In this document: piece by piece, positions 49,595-62,500 of the stretch
Layout: each line of letters starts with the position of its first letter
Numbering within the stretch: the first letter of the stretch is position 1
Assembly: GCF_905475465.1 (NCBI RefSeq)
Contig: NC_062236.1
Span: 3,110,001-3,174,000 of the forward strand
Source: Pieris napi
Taxonomy: Eukaryota > Arthropoda > Insecta > Lepidoptera > Pieridae
DNA: 64,000 bases
Direction of reading: 5' to 3'
Notes under the pieces: model-generated
Database searches by the model: none
Told to the model about the DNA's origin: nothing
What the model saw: only the letters and a program-made list of their open reading frames with translations
Position numbers and translations under genes: made by a program

Positions 49595-50382
49595 TGTGCT
49601 GAAATGACGTAAGAATCGTAAATCAAAATAGTTTTGAAACAATGGAAGTATGTTTACACTGTGCAACAAAGTGTATCTGTGGATGTTTTTTCAGGAATTT
49701 TATGCTAAACATATCCTATTTTAATCCGAGATTTGATCACAGCCTCCTACCACAGATCTTAATTTATTTACTATAAAAATCAAATTAAATCTATAATTAT
49801 AACTATATTTCTTAAGTATACCTAATATTGTATGATGAAGTTATTTAAATATAAAAAGTCTAATATTTTATATCTCTATAATTTACAATTATTTAATTTA
49901 TTAGGGACTGAAAATAGGTGAATTGGAACAATTTATTACAAACAACTTGAATTAAGTTTAAAAATGGGAAATTCCTATATTATGTTTATTACTTCGTATA
50001 GGATCCCTAAAAGACTAATTTTATATAGTTATTTCATAAATAGCGGTTGGCTACTAATGCTATGAAATGTACCTGACGCGGTAGACCGGTTTTGAGACAT
50101 ATTAAATGTGTTCCCAAACCGTCATATTATAATTTCTAAATACTCACCTATTGCTATTTGAATTACCCATTAACTTAAAATTATCACAACCGATGCAAAA
50201 CGTTATCCTAACTATTGGCTTGTAAATAAAACTTCGTATACCTGGCAAATTGATAGAACTATAGGTACTATTGTTTAACACTTCAGTATTTTATTTGCTA
50301 ACGTAAACTGTAAATAAACTGTTTATATACTCGAGCAATATGTCATGATATTATCTGTTCACGTGATATAACTGAGATATAC

Positions 50383-50480
50383 CTGTCATCGATCTTTGAG
50401 CAGACCAAATGGTGGGGAGATAGATTTGCCAGGCACACTATACCAATAGCAAAAACGGCATTTATAAGCGCACTCTCCAT
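50383..50480 (-). CDS. Possible first coding exon with a signal peptide; gene not identified
   Basis: ATG at 50480 opens 32 codons with a hydrophobic stretch (NAVFAIGIVCLANL), like a secretory signal. The exon ends at GACAG|GTATAT. A TATAAA box (minus) lies at 50537-50532, about 55 bases upstream of the ATG. I could not find following exons on minus between 50382 and the rhodanese at 49594, so this may be a long-intron gene, an orphan, or chance. The function is unknown. Confidence 0.3.
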
Positions 50481-50531
50481 GACCACAACACAATTAAAAG
50501 ATATGCAAGTACAATGCCCGCACAAATGCAA

Positions 50532-50537
50532 TTTATA
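50532..50537 (-). promoter_or_regulatory. TATA box upstream of the lone signal-peptide exon
   Basis: The minus strand reads CGATATAAATTG. The box lies upstream of the ATG at 50480 at a fitting distance for a short 5' UTR. In an AT-rich genome such a match is weak alone; it is listed because a plausible exon follows. Confidence 0.25.
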
Positions 50538-51722
50538 TCGACTACAATTCAGTTGAGTTATACCACTGACCTGAGTTGCGAGTATCGATCTGACCACAAA
50601 GTCGTATTTGATTTAAAATTTGCGTATTGTCTAACAAAAAACTTATTATGATTTGGCAAACAAAATTGTAGTGGAAATCGCCGAACCGGTTTGAAGCTCA
50701 CAGCAAAACCCGGAGTAGCAAGTTTTTGTGAATACAGAGGTGACTTAACACTTTAACAGTGGCGTCACCTGATGGTAAATTACCACCGCGTCCTTCAAAA
50801 TCTTTAATATAGCGCGCGTCGGCCTGTAATTACTGAATCAATAAAATAGTGTCCACAGCGATGGCGACAGCAGTATTAAATGAAAAATAGTATTTGGAGC
50901 TGATTATCGCTCTTTCGAAGATTTCATAATTGAAATGTATTAAAGCGATATTTCGCACTGACTGTACAATGTATTGGCAAGTAGGTAGTTGTTTGATGTT
51001 TCCATGATAAATCTTTTCATAACTGTTATCTGATATCAGTGTTTATTAGTTGAATGCATACACTACTACTGACTGATTAAATAACTTAAATTGTAACTTG
51101 GGCAGATATTGCATGGTGGGATTAGTACGCGCTTTTTTTACTAGGAAAACATTTTAATATAATTCTGCGCTTTAGACAATTTTCTGACGGAAATTACATT
51201 TGTGTACAAATTTTAGATTTATTAAGATAACACTGATACCTCCCGTACCATACGAGTAGGCTATATGTATAATGTATATTATATATATACATACGTGAGT
51301 AGTTAGGTGGCGGTTGTTGTGAATATGTTCAAATATATGTTAAATGAAACCCTTTGTTTTAAGCTGGCTTTAATGGTTTAAAATGAGCTTATAACTAACA
51401 TAAAATTAGGGGTAGTGGGGTTGCGAGTTGCGACGCTAACAAAAACTAACTTGGCTTATCTAAGGGTTAATAAATCTAAGTGACACTTAAGTTATGGGAC
51501 ACTATCGGAAACGAGAATGTGAAATTACAATTTATGAATGTGGTAAAAACGAAAGGGCTCATTTTGCCTTTAAGTGTGCGATGGTTACATTTTGTTTAGA
51601 AACGCTTCTAAATATTGACTAAAATATATATATGTAACTTAACTAATATAAGGTTACATAGATCGTGTGAAACACAAATTGTTAGTGCAAACTCAAATAT
51701 CATAAATATATGAGTACTTATA

Positions 51723-52445
51723 CAGTAGAACCTCGATAAGATAAAGTCCAAGGGAAACACAAAATATTTTATGTTATAGAGGTTTTAAGTTATCAAGGTT
51801 CTATGTCAGGTAAAGGTTAATATAGAGGTATGATCATGTTTCTATGTACCCTTCCTCCCATTTTTACTTGAATGCATCAGAAGGATGGAAAATTAAATAT
51901 GTAATCATATTTATTCACATTACTTACATTACATAAAAATAAAACAACAACTAAAGGTTTAGTCTACTTAACAAAATCTGTGATTTTCTTTTGTTTTAAA
52001 AAATTCACTGTTTCTAAAACGATTTGATTTTCAATGACAAATAGAGAGGAGAATACATTAACACATTAACTTATGATGCAAGTAAGTCGTTGTCACAAAG
52101 CTAACCGCCGCAAAGCTTTGAAGAATTTAGATAAAGCAAACAATAGGTAATGTATTGTTTACGTTAACAATACATTAGTAAACACGTGCAAGCAATAAAT
52201 ACCGAAACCATTTGTTTTGACACTCTTATAAAATGACTCATTCACAAACAATTTTATGTTATAGAGGTTGTGGAAACGTTTCTTTTAGTTACTGAGGGCC
52301 TATACAGAGATTATTTATTTACGTTATAGAGGTTGCGTATTTTAAGTTATAGAGGTTTTGGGCTCTGATGGGAAGGGAACATAGTATTTTTTGAAGTAAC
52401 AGAGGTTTTTATGTTACCGAGGTTTACGTTATCGAGGTTCTACTG
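51723..52445. mobile_element. Non-autonomous pogo/Tc1-mariner-type element, about 720 bp
   Basis: The ends CAGTAGAACCTCGATAA and the complement TTATCGAGGTTCTACTG are flanked by TA at 51721-51722 and 52446-52447. At least six copies of TTAT(A/C)GAGGTT or close variants fill the subterminal parts, mostly on the right. The CAGTAGAACCTCGATAA-type end is known from pogo/Tigger-like elements in insects. No transposase ORF is left. Confidence 0.75.
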
Positions 52446-52447
52446 TA

Positions 52448-53748
52448 TTAGTAAGACTGATTAAATACTTTCCTATCAATTATCACTATTTTTAGTAAAT
52501 CTATAATCGTAAGGTTTCCTTATCATTCATGTTTTCAACATTTTCGACAAGGGTTTTTCTACATTTTTGTCTATGATTTGGTCAGTATTATATAAATTAC
52601 AGATTAGTATCTTATCAAAAGTTATCGCTATGACTGAAATTTGACAACAGACAAGAAGACTTTTATTGATTCATCGTGATATTGATTACTTTATCAGTTT
52701 AAATTTTAAATTATATTACCACCCAGAATGTTTTATACCTATTAATACCATACATATATTATGACAATTTCTAAATAATCAAAATATAGGTATAATATCG
52801 AATTATGTCTTCATATTGTAATATAAACCTATTAAGAAAAGTTAAGTTCACATAATTTCATTTAGCCACACACTTTTGGCGCTACGGAGTCCGGACTCTA
52901 TTAAGTAAATAAAATTATTTTTGTTAGAAAGGCATAAAAGAAAAAAAATATATCTCTCTCTCACAAGTACGGGAAATACCTTTAATTAATTTTATTTAAT
53001 ACATGCCAAGATAACACCTGCCCTGTTATCTACTAATAAACCTACTTAGTCCCTATCAGCACTTTCTACATTTAGACAAAAAGAAATATGATTTAATTTA
53101 AATCTAAACGCATACATAACGAAAACATATGACTTATTAGATTTCTTAAAAGATTAATTTTAAAGTAGCAAAAAAAATATAAATCAATACTTAGAACATC
53201 GTGTTATAATAGTGTTTTTGCACTCCTGCACGTTTGTTAAATTTGAAGGTCGGTAGCAAGAGCAATCATTTTATCTCGACGTTATTTTAAAATGCTGATG
53301 ATTTCTATTATCAATATACAGGTCACCTTCAATATCGACTAAGGTTTCCGGTGCAAAAAAAATATGTCAAGTAAAATGTGACATTAAAAGTCTCTCTTGT
53401 ATTAATGTTTTTTTTATTTTTGATACTAATAGTATAGGCTACTAGTGGGTTTTGATGTAATAAGAAATTGTCACTCATGAGGACGTAAGAGACGTGTATT
53501 AACGTGTTTGGGTTTAAATTACCGTCAGCGGTTGCAGGCTTATGTCTGACTCGACCCGCTCCAGGCTCTGCTACTGATTACTCAATCGATCGATGTTGAT
53601 AAAATAGAAATAAAAAAAGCCTTTTTATTTCTTGCAAAAGAACAAAATAACCTTAATACTTACTTATATATATATTTTTAAGAAAATAAATTACACAATT
53701 TTTTTTCCTATTTTTAAGTACATATATCTATTATTTAACCCTTCCGCA
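52448..53748. other. AT-rich spacer, nothing recognised
   Basis: No exon chain or bounded repeat was found on either strand. Confidence 0.3.
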
Positions 53749-53933
53749 GGTGAAGGCCTCCTCCAAGGAACTCAAGGTATCTCGGTTTTGGGTGTGTTAC
53801 ATCCAGCTCGAGCCAGCTGTTTTAGCAATCTTCCTCTGTTTTGTTTCCCAAAATCGTTCGACTTTCGTAATTAATCCGACGAATTTGACTAACGCCCACG
53901 CGATTGGGCCGCCCGCGCCGGTACCAGCGCTCT
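53749..53933 (+). CDS. Unassigned putative terminal exon with one hydrophobic segment
   Basis: A pyrimidine tract with CCTTCCGCAG precedes an open frame starting VKASSKELKVSRFW and ending PPAPVPAL at a TGA (53931-53933). Residues FWVCYIQLEP to AIFLCFV form one hydrophobic span, and the end is Pro/Ala-rich. GC content is higher than in the flanks, which suggests coding. The upstream exons could not be found. Another acceptor-preceded ORF (AVKITTQRPLQNI) lies at about 54639-54731. I do not recognise the family. Confidence 0.3.
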
Positions 53934-55838
53934 GAGCATCATTTTTCATTTTTTCATTGCGTCATAAGACCCCTGAAGAACCGCCATACTGCAACTGGTA
54001 CAAATTATCCACTATTTTGTGTCACTATCTCCCGGCCTATGAGGACAATGTGAAGACAGAACAATAGTCGAGGAAATGAATGTCATGCTAAACGTATAGG
54101 CTATACTTATATGTTTTTATTATACCTATTAAGTTTTAATATGAATTTATTTTACGATGTTAGTATAATACTTAACATTTAATTAATGCATTCTATTAAA
54201 CTGGAAAACATTATTTATTCCACCTTAACTTTTACCAATTAATTGTATTATTATAGGCCGTATTATTAAGCTGTATTTGTTCAGATGTTTAAATTAACAA
54301 ACACCTTATATACGATAACAGATTTAAAAAGGAATGTATTACTAATTTATTTAACATGAATGACCACGATTGCTGTAAAATAAATTCGTTTCAATAACAC
54401 ATTTGTAATCCAAAACCTTCTCACGCACGTCAGAAACAATTGCATATTTCTGTTTATTGTATATCTAATTATCGATCTATGGATCGGTAATTGAAAAGTA
54501 GTTTATTGAATATAGAAAGTGACCGAAAGACAAGAATTGTAGATTTCTATTCATCTTGATATTGAACTGAGCCTCGACCTTTTGTTGCCTTGACTAAAAT
54601 GATGTGTGAAATAAATATTGCTATTATTATTTTGCAGGCGGTTAAAATCACAACCCAGAGACCTCTTCAAAACATCAAAATGCCCAACAGACGAACACCT
54701 ACATATAACTTAGAGACTATGTATTGTACTTAAAAATCTTGGGAGTTCATTTCGCATTCCCCTACTGACGAATAGCTATAATATTCGAATCATCATAATT
54801 CTGTGGAGAGTTCGAAATTGAATAATTTTTCTTTACAAATTCCTTATTTGCTTGTGATATTACAACAGGATACTTAACATTTTGTATTTAAGTTCAGCAA
54901 GCTTAACTTTTCAATAAACAAAACATTTATTCCACAGGAACATAAAAAATTTATGTACACTAAAGTAAAGCTGTGGGAGATGCGGTCAGCTATTGTTTTA
55001 TTATCCCCAAAGGTGATGATGAGGTTCCACTTTAAAGCGTCGGCCATGGTACAAACGTTAGAGAATAAGTTGCAACAAAAATAAATAAAAAAATACTAAA
55101 ATTTTATAGGAGATATCACAAAGGCACATTAAATAACATAGAAACAGTACTAAGATTAGACAATCACTAATAGATAAGTTTAACCTGATCAGCTACTACT
55201 GCACAAGTAGGATTATAAAAGAAAACTTCATGTTTAGAAAAACATATAAATTTTATTATAAAAAGTCTCTTATATAATAAATCGTGATGACTTCAATGTA
55301 CAAACTACTAATAAATTAGTTACGAAAATAAATTGCTTTTGTTAAAGTAACTTGTAGTAATTAATTTTTTTTATACATGTATCTAAAAAAATTGACATAC
55401 TTATTACTTTTTCTTAGTTTCATGATTATTATGCAAATTTAATCATAGCATCTTGTTCAAAAACATAGGGAATTATTGATTTGTGACCAAAACTTTATAT
55501 TATAAACATAAATGCAATAAACTATCACACCATTCTAATCATATTTGATAGTCTTGAAAGGCACAAAACAAGTGTATATTCTTAATAGCAAGGGACTGTA
55601 AATTTTCGTTGTGTTATAGAGTTGTTATATGGCAAGTATATAACAACTCTATAACACTAGCAAATATATATATAATGTATATTGTATGTTCAAGGGAAAC
55701 CCACCAGTCAAGTTTTTTCAACATAAGGGAGTTAAATGATGTTAAATCATGATATACCTTTCATAGAGTTTACACAGTATAAAAGAAACTTTAAAAGATA
55801 AATATTAAGTGTCTTTTATATAGGAAGTATTTTCTCCA
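53934..55838. other. Spacer between the unassigned exon and the peroxiredoxin gene
   Basis: One acceptor-like TTTTGCAG at about 54638 opens a 31-codon frame ending at a TAA near 54731. Nothing else was recognised. The 3' end of the peroxiredoxin transcript must lie here. Confidence 0.25.
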
Positions 55839-57185
55839 TCAGTTATTGGAGACTTTCTCAAAGTATTTTCTTTTTTCTTCTGGGTTTGGTATAATCTGTA
55901 AACAAAATAATTTGAAATAAAAATTTGGAACACAACATGTGCATATAATTAACTTATCTCTTTAAAGCTATAATGTGATAGATAAGAGGTATTAAAAAAA
56001 TATTGATAAGGTATTGTTAATAAAACTCTAAAACAGACAATAATTTTAATTATCAAGGTTACAAATAAGGAGTATATTTGTCACTGTATGCTAGTATTTA
56101 TAATAAAAAAAAAATCTTCTGAAAATATAGTTTTTTATACTATTGATTGCCCATACTTACAGTGTCTTGACCAGGTTTCCATCCAGCTGGACAGACTTCA
56201 CCATGTTTGTCAGTATATTGGAAGGCTTGGACCAACCTCAGGGTTTCATCAACTGATCTGCCAACTGGCAAGTCATTCATAGTTATCTGTCTCAGAACCC
56301 CCTTATCATCAATAATGAAGAGACCTCGTAATGTGTGTCCCAAATCTTCTAAATATACACCATACTCTTTAGCTATAGAATGTGTCAGATCACTCACAAG
56401 TGGAATATTAATTTTACCAAGTCCACCTTCCTTACGGGGAGTATTAATCCATGCTAAGTGTGTAAAGTGGGAGTCAACAGAACATGCCACTACTTCAGTA
56501 TTAAGTTTTTTGAACTCTTCAACTCTTTCTGAGAAAGCCAAGATTTCAGTGGGGCATACAAAAGTGCTGGAAAAAAATACAGTTTGGAAAATTTGAAACA
56601 ACTTTTTGTTTTAATATAAACAATTCTGATTTATAAGTAAAGGTTATTATGCAAGTATAAAATGTTGTTACTTACAAGTCTAGAGGATAAAAGAAAAATA
56701 CTAAATATTTCCCTCTGAAACTTGACAGTTTTAATTGGGTGATTTCTCCATTTACAATAGCTGTTGCTTCCCACTCAGGTGCTGGTTTTGAAACTGAAAA
56801 GATATCACTGTTCTCATCAAATCATTGTACATGTTTACCCTACTTCAGATATGTCTGAAGTTACATTATGCTATAATGGTATTTTAATTAAAAACTATCT
56901 AATACTTAGGTTTGCCCACTTATCAGAATTACTTAAATTACCAGTATTTGGATGGCCGATAAGCCATCTGTACCAAGCATCTTGTGTTTATAATATGAAT
57001 AAGGGATAGATAACAATCTTACTCATAGCCTTAGTAAATTGTAGTTTGTGGTCGATTTTTCTTGCTCCACCGGGAAATACATTGCCGCTTCCAAAAGAAT
57101 AACAAGAATCAGATTCAAATAAAGTTGAATTACAGTAACTTGTGAAGCATACAAGTAAAACTGGTAGGTATATTGGTTTTATCAT
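55839..57185 (-). CDS. Prx4: Secreted/ER 2-Cys peroxiredoxin (peroxiredoxin-4 type)
   Basis: Typical 2-Cys peroxiredoxins reduce H2O2 through a peroxidatic Cys; the Prx4 type works in the ER or is secreted and couples to disulfide formation. Four exons, 57185-57023, 56793-56676, 56566-56161 and 55895-55839, give 247 residues, a normal length for Prx4. A signal peptide (IYLPVLLVCFTSYC) covers about residues 5-18. The extra N-terminal Cys28 (DSCYSFG) is typical of Prx4. The peroxidatic site FVCPTE has Cys98, and the resolving motif GEVCP has Cys219. GGLG (141-144) and the C-terminal KYFEKV are the features of peroxidases sensitive to hyperoxidation. All catalytic positions are intact. The gene is divergent from the PHD-finger gene starting at 59542. 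The Prx4 subtype call rests on the leader plus Cys28. Confidence 0.93.
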
Positions 57186-59541
57186 TATAAAAATATTTAT
57201 AAACTTATGATATTATGTTTATATATCGATATTTAAAACACTTTAGAAATATTCAACCCAAAAGATACCAAACCAACAAACAACCGACACGTTAACACAA
57301 GTCAACAAGTCGACCCGAGAGCCGACCGGTTACCTCTCCGCTAGGCGCTAACTTCAGCCTGTTTTGATGTTTCTCTTACTTGTCACTGACAGTTATCAGT
57401 TGTCAAATCTTTAAGCGATAACCAAAAGTTTCTCTTTTTTTCTAATTTCTTCTTTATCTTCTCTCCCTAAGTCCCTACTGCTGTTGTATAATATATACCT
57501 AACTAATTTGTGCACATTATGACTTTTATATTGCAGTCTACTGTCTACATGACTTCACATTTGACAATTGACTATTTTCTTACGACCAAGTTCTTTACGG
57601 TTATTTCTTCTAAACTAACCGATAATACCGATAATATTATAAATCAAGAGAATAAGTTGGTAATTCTATCGCAAATAATTTAAAAATGATTTAATATGTA
57701 ACTCTATATTAAATTATGCACACATACAACTTAAGCTCACGAAATGTAATTATCTAATATTCGCGAAGACGTTCTGAGCTAGTCGTGCGTCGACTAGCTT
57801 TGAACTAGAGCTGTCGGCGACATCAACGAATTATTGTGTGCATTGTTCAAAATTTGTTATAAGGTAACCTATCATAACAAATGAGTCTATCTACTTTATG
57901 TTGTATGCATGTACGACGATTATTTTGTGAATGGAAATTATTATTTTATGACGTACAAGTTCTTGTTAAATAAAACTTAATCGTCTTTAAAACAAAATGC
58001 ACTTTTGGAACAAATGCATTATTAAGAAACTGACTGCTGTTTGACTGACTGTCCGAGGTATTTACGGCACTTCTCTTTAACTTTAAGTGATATCTAAGAA
58101 AATTCTATTTGTTGGAAGCATACATTAATTCACATGAATTTATACCTATAGTTTATTGGTGTTTCTACACCTAGGTTTTTAAGCTACTACCACTATTTTC
58201 ACACCACTTATTAATTCATATTGGGTTTTTACTAATGATAATCACAACTTCTTTATTAGAAAGACCTAAGATTATTATGCGTGCATAAGGGATCGGCACC
58301 TGCACGGACGAATTACATAACGTATTTTCATATCGTTTTTCAGTCACATTCACATCGACAATTTCATTCACAGCGACAAATCGAATGAGAGTTCAAAACA
58401 TAAAAGATAAGTAGGGGATGGCCCGTATGGGGTCTTTTGCCTACTATAACGATATTTCCCTTCCTTCCGCACATAAGCGTTACACAAAATGGCAACGTCC
58501 CTTGTAAAAATTGTCAACAGAAACTATCCATTGTATTTTTATTACATTCAATAAGAAACGAATAAACATTATTGTAATCTAACAGCTTAAAAGATTTATA
58601 TCAAATTTTGCAAATTGTTTAAGATTGTTGAGCTCTAAAAAGCTATAATGGCAAGGGGATTTACTATGCTACAGATTGTATATTAATAGTTTAGTAAGTA
58701 AAATAATGCTGCCAATTGCCATGCCAGTCATTCCAATATCCTTCTAAATAATTAATGTTGGTTGTGGTGCTGTCCACATATATTTGATGCACTGCATTTG
58801 AATTTGGATCATCTTTCTTTTATTTTTCGATGTGCGGTGTCATTTTTATTATAATGTATTTTTTTTTTCATACAAGTAAACACAATGTTTTCAAGTATTA
58901 TTTGCATTTTAATTAATTGCTATAGCCGCTAGTCCACCCTATCAATTAAATACAATATTAAACTGACGGATTTGTTAAATGCAAAAATTTATATTTATGC
59001 ATAAATGATTAAATGAATCTAATGAATAATGAATCTGAATGAATGCAATGCGATAAAATAGAAAGAGATAAAAAAAATTGAGCAACTTTGTAATTATGTT
59101 GAAAAATCAAATAAAACATGTCATGAGAATAATTAAGAAGTTATTTACCTCTCCATATTTTTTAATAAGGGAGCAACTTGGAAAATGTAATTCTAACTTT
59201 TACGGTTTTTAACCGGTAATATCTATTCTCACAAAATATGAGTGAGTACAGCACTACTTCCGTTTGCACTTGCTGTCGCAAGCGAGTGTTGTACATAATT
59301 TTATTTTCCATTATTTTTATAATGATGAATAAAGAAACATGAAAGCAATGAATTTAAAATCAATTACAAAAGTGTTTTCATAATTTTAGTTCTTTACAAG
59401 TCCATCGCAAAGCATTGCGGTGAGTTTTTACAGTGTATCCACTTGTCGATCATTATGGCGGTCATTACATTATTGTTTGGTGTAAAGTTTGAGCTTCGAA
59501 TACTACTAAACAGTATCGTTATTATTGAATATTTATTTTAG
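57186..59541. promoter_or_regulatory. Shared intergenic region of the divergent peroxiredoxin and PHD-finger genes
   Basis: About 2.36 kb separates the two starts. A GC-elevated block (57305-57350) lies just upstream of the peroxiredoxin ATG. A short hairpin, GCTAGTCG and CGACTAGC, lies at about 57780-57800. No TATA box could be assigned. Confidence 0.35.
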
Positions 59542-62500
59542 ATGGACGTACCGGATGAGGGAGTCTTAGACGTGGATTCTTTAGCCGACGATGGATCTGA
59601 TGAGGAATGTGAAGCGCAACCGTCTTCAGGTTCGTCCCAAGTAAAATTTTAATGGGACACGATTCCTGTTCTGCTTTTGTTACTTGTTTCGTTTATGCTT
59701 TATATAAATTCTGTCAACATATTTATTTACATTTTGCATGTTTGTACTTTAATTTATTTATTTAGATGGTTTTACGTATTGCGAAATTCTACAGACTTTT
59801 ATGCAGGCGCAGCATCAACACCGACGTCATGTGCGTCATCTCCACGAGGTGAAGAGCCGGCCTCACCTCACGGTGCTATATCTCAAACACAATTTTTTCA
59901 TCAAACATACACTCGCCCTTTTTTCACATCTGGGCGACGGGGCCCTGGCAGGCCACGAAAAGAAGGTGCTAAATTGGCACGGGAAGGAAAAATTGTTAGA
60001 AGGTATATAACAATCATATATGAAAATATTTAATAGAGCAATCAAAAATTTTTTAAACCTCATACGAATCTGAATTGATATAGTGTGCGAGAATTCATAT
60101 AAAAGGTTGAGTAAAAGGAGAAACATATATGGATTCTGTTTTTATTGAAACAAGCATTTAAAGTATAATAAAACTAAAAAGTATGACTCGGTAAAGTAAT
60201 TTATCTTTTAATAGATATAGAGGAGTGCCGGGTACAGTTAGAGGTGCAAAAAGGCATCGTACTAGTAGAGATGATGCTTTAGATGACATGGGTGAAGATG
60301 ACGATTTCACTATGCCAGCTCCTGAAGAGCCTCCATATACACCAGAAAAATGGTAAGTTACACAACATAAATCAACTACTACCTGTGGAACTTTCATTAC
60401 AAAAAGTACTATAGAAATGTCTCATTCTGTTTATATTTAAACTAGCTAAATAAATATTTTGTAAACTGCCTCTTACATGCTTATTACATTTTAATCAAAA
60501 TTTAGAATTACTGGGGAAATTTATTTGTGGTTAACACATTTTTATTAGCCCTATTTTCCACTGAGTAAATTAATTGGATCACAATTTATGTATGTATTTT
60601 GTATTTATTCTATAAAGCAAAAGTTAATTTACAAAAGTCATTTTAAATGTAGAAACTGATTCCTATTTAATTAACATTTAGGCCAGGAAAAGTTTGTGCT
60701 CTATGCAACCTCAGCGAACGGAGCCAGCTTGGGCAAGGGGAAATGAGACAGTTACCATGTCATGTCGAAGAAGAAGGCAATATAACACCAGGAGCAAACT
60801 CTGGGGGGGTTACTCCAAGCAGCATTAGTGGTGGAATTACTCCTGGCAGTATTACCCCTACTACACCTACACCTAGTACCCCTACAAACATGCCGGCTGG
60901 ATTAGCCTCACCGCCGCTTGATATGATGGATGTCAACCTGCAACAAGCTTTACCTTTAAGTAGAAGACAGAAATCATTTAATAAATGCAAGTAAGTATAA
61001 AATTAATTTTTGATGTAACTTTTATTCATATCCTAGAAATTCAAAATTCATTACATTTTTATTTTATTCAATTTTTTTTATGTTTTAGTAGAATTTCTAA
61101 CAAAAAAAGTTAAAAAGTTAAAAAAAGTAAAAGTTAAAATATTCAACAATATTTAACCTTTTTCTTAAATTGTCTATTATCTATCTATAACAGGACTCCA
61201 CTATACAACATGGAACATACAGATGAGCTATCAATAATTGGTCATCTGGAATCTTTGGAATTGCCATCATTGGTGTCCTTGGGAATGATTTATATCCATC
61301 GCTGTTGCCTGGAATTCAGCCCGCCTTTTCAAGATGAGGTGGCATCGGGGCCTGATGACGATAAAGAACAACTGGAGGAAGCGAGGGTTAAGGGGCTTGT
61401 GACTGCTGCTCTATCTCGAAAATGTGCTTTCTGCCAGAGGCATGGCGCAAGCATACCATGCAAGGTGAGTTAGGTCTTATTATTTAGGATATTTATTTGA
61501 AGTAGTAATGTAAATTTAAAAAAAAATCAGTGGTACAACCTCTTTAGGACTTGGAATGAGATTTCTGAATCTGTTTCATGATCATTTTTAAATGTAATAA
61601 GCAATTAGGTGATCAGCCCCTTATATTATACTTTTTCCCGAGTTTCCTCTACAAAGTGAAGGTGAAGGAAAATATAGAAAGAAAGTCCATTAGTGCACAG
61701 CCTGGTATCGAACCTACTACCTTAGGTATGAGAGTCGCACGCTGAAGCCACTAGGCCAACACTGCTCTTAATAAAATTACTAAATTCTAATATTGTGTAA
61801 TATACATTTTTTTATTAATGTATGTAGTAATATATTTGTCTTTTACAGATGAGTTGCAGTAAATATTACCATTTGCCGTGTGTTCTGGCATCGGGAGGAT
61901 TAATGGATTTTCAAAATAAATCATCATTTTGTAAAGATCACCTTTATCAAGCTCCACTTGTGGGTAAGTTTACTACATTTTATGTATAATTTTGTTAATG
62001 TTTTTTTTCCTAGACCACTTAACAATAAATTAACAATTTAGACGTCTTAAGGTGCGTACAGACTATATAACATAACATGTTATACAACATTGCTATACAA
62101 CATGTTTCAGATAACGTGGACACTGAATGTTATAAAACATGTTATAATAACATGTTATTGATATGTATGCTAGGACGAACCCAGCATTTACTTTTTTTTG
62201 TTTTTCTTTTGTTATTTAAAATGGTTATATTGCATTGTTATTCTAATGTGTACAGTATTGTTTTATGTTATTATGTTGAATAACAAGGTTACATAATGTG
62301 GACGTGTTATAAAACACAAGTTATATAATATGTTACATAGTCTGTTACGCACCCTTAGTCAATGTCTCCTACAGTATTAAAAATTTCCGTAGAAAGAGTT
62401 ACAAGTTACATTAACTCTTGTCTAAAAAAAGTTATAACACAATTTACGACCCTGTAGTTTGTTTACTCCATATGAGGTCATTATATAATCTACACATTCC

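Noticed and set aside
56207..56596. 129-codon plus-strand ORF
   Set aside because: It is antisense to the third peroxiredoxin exon.
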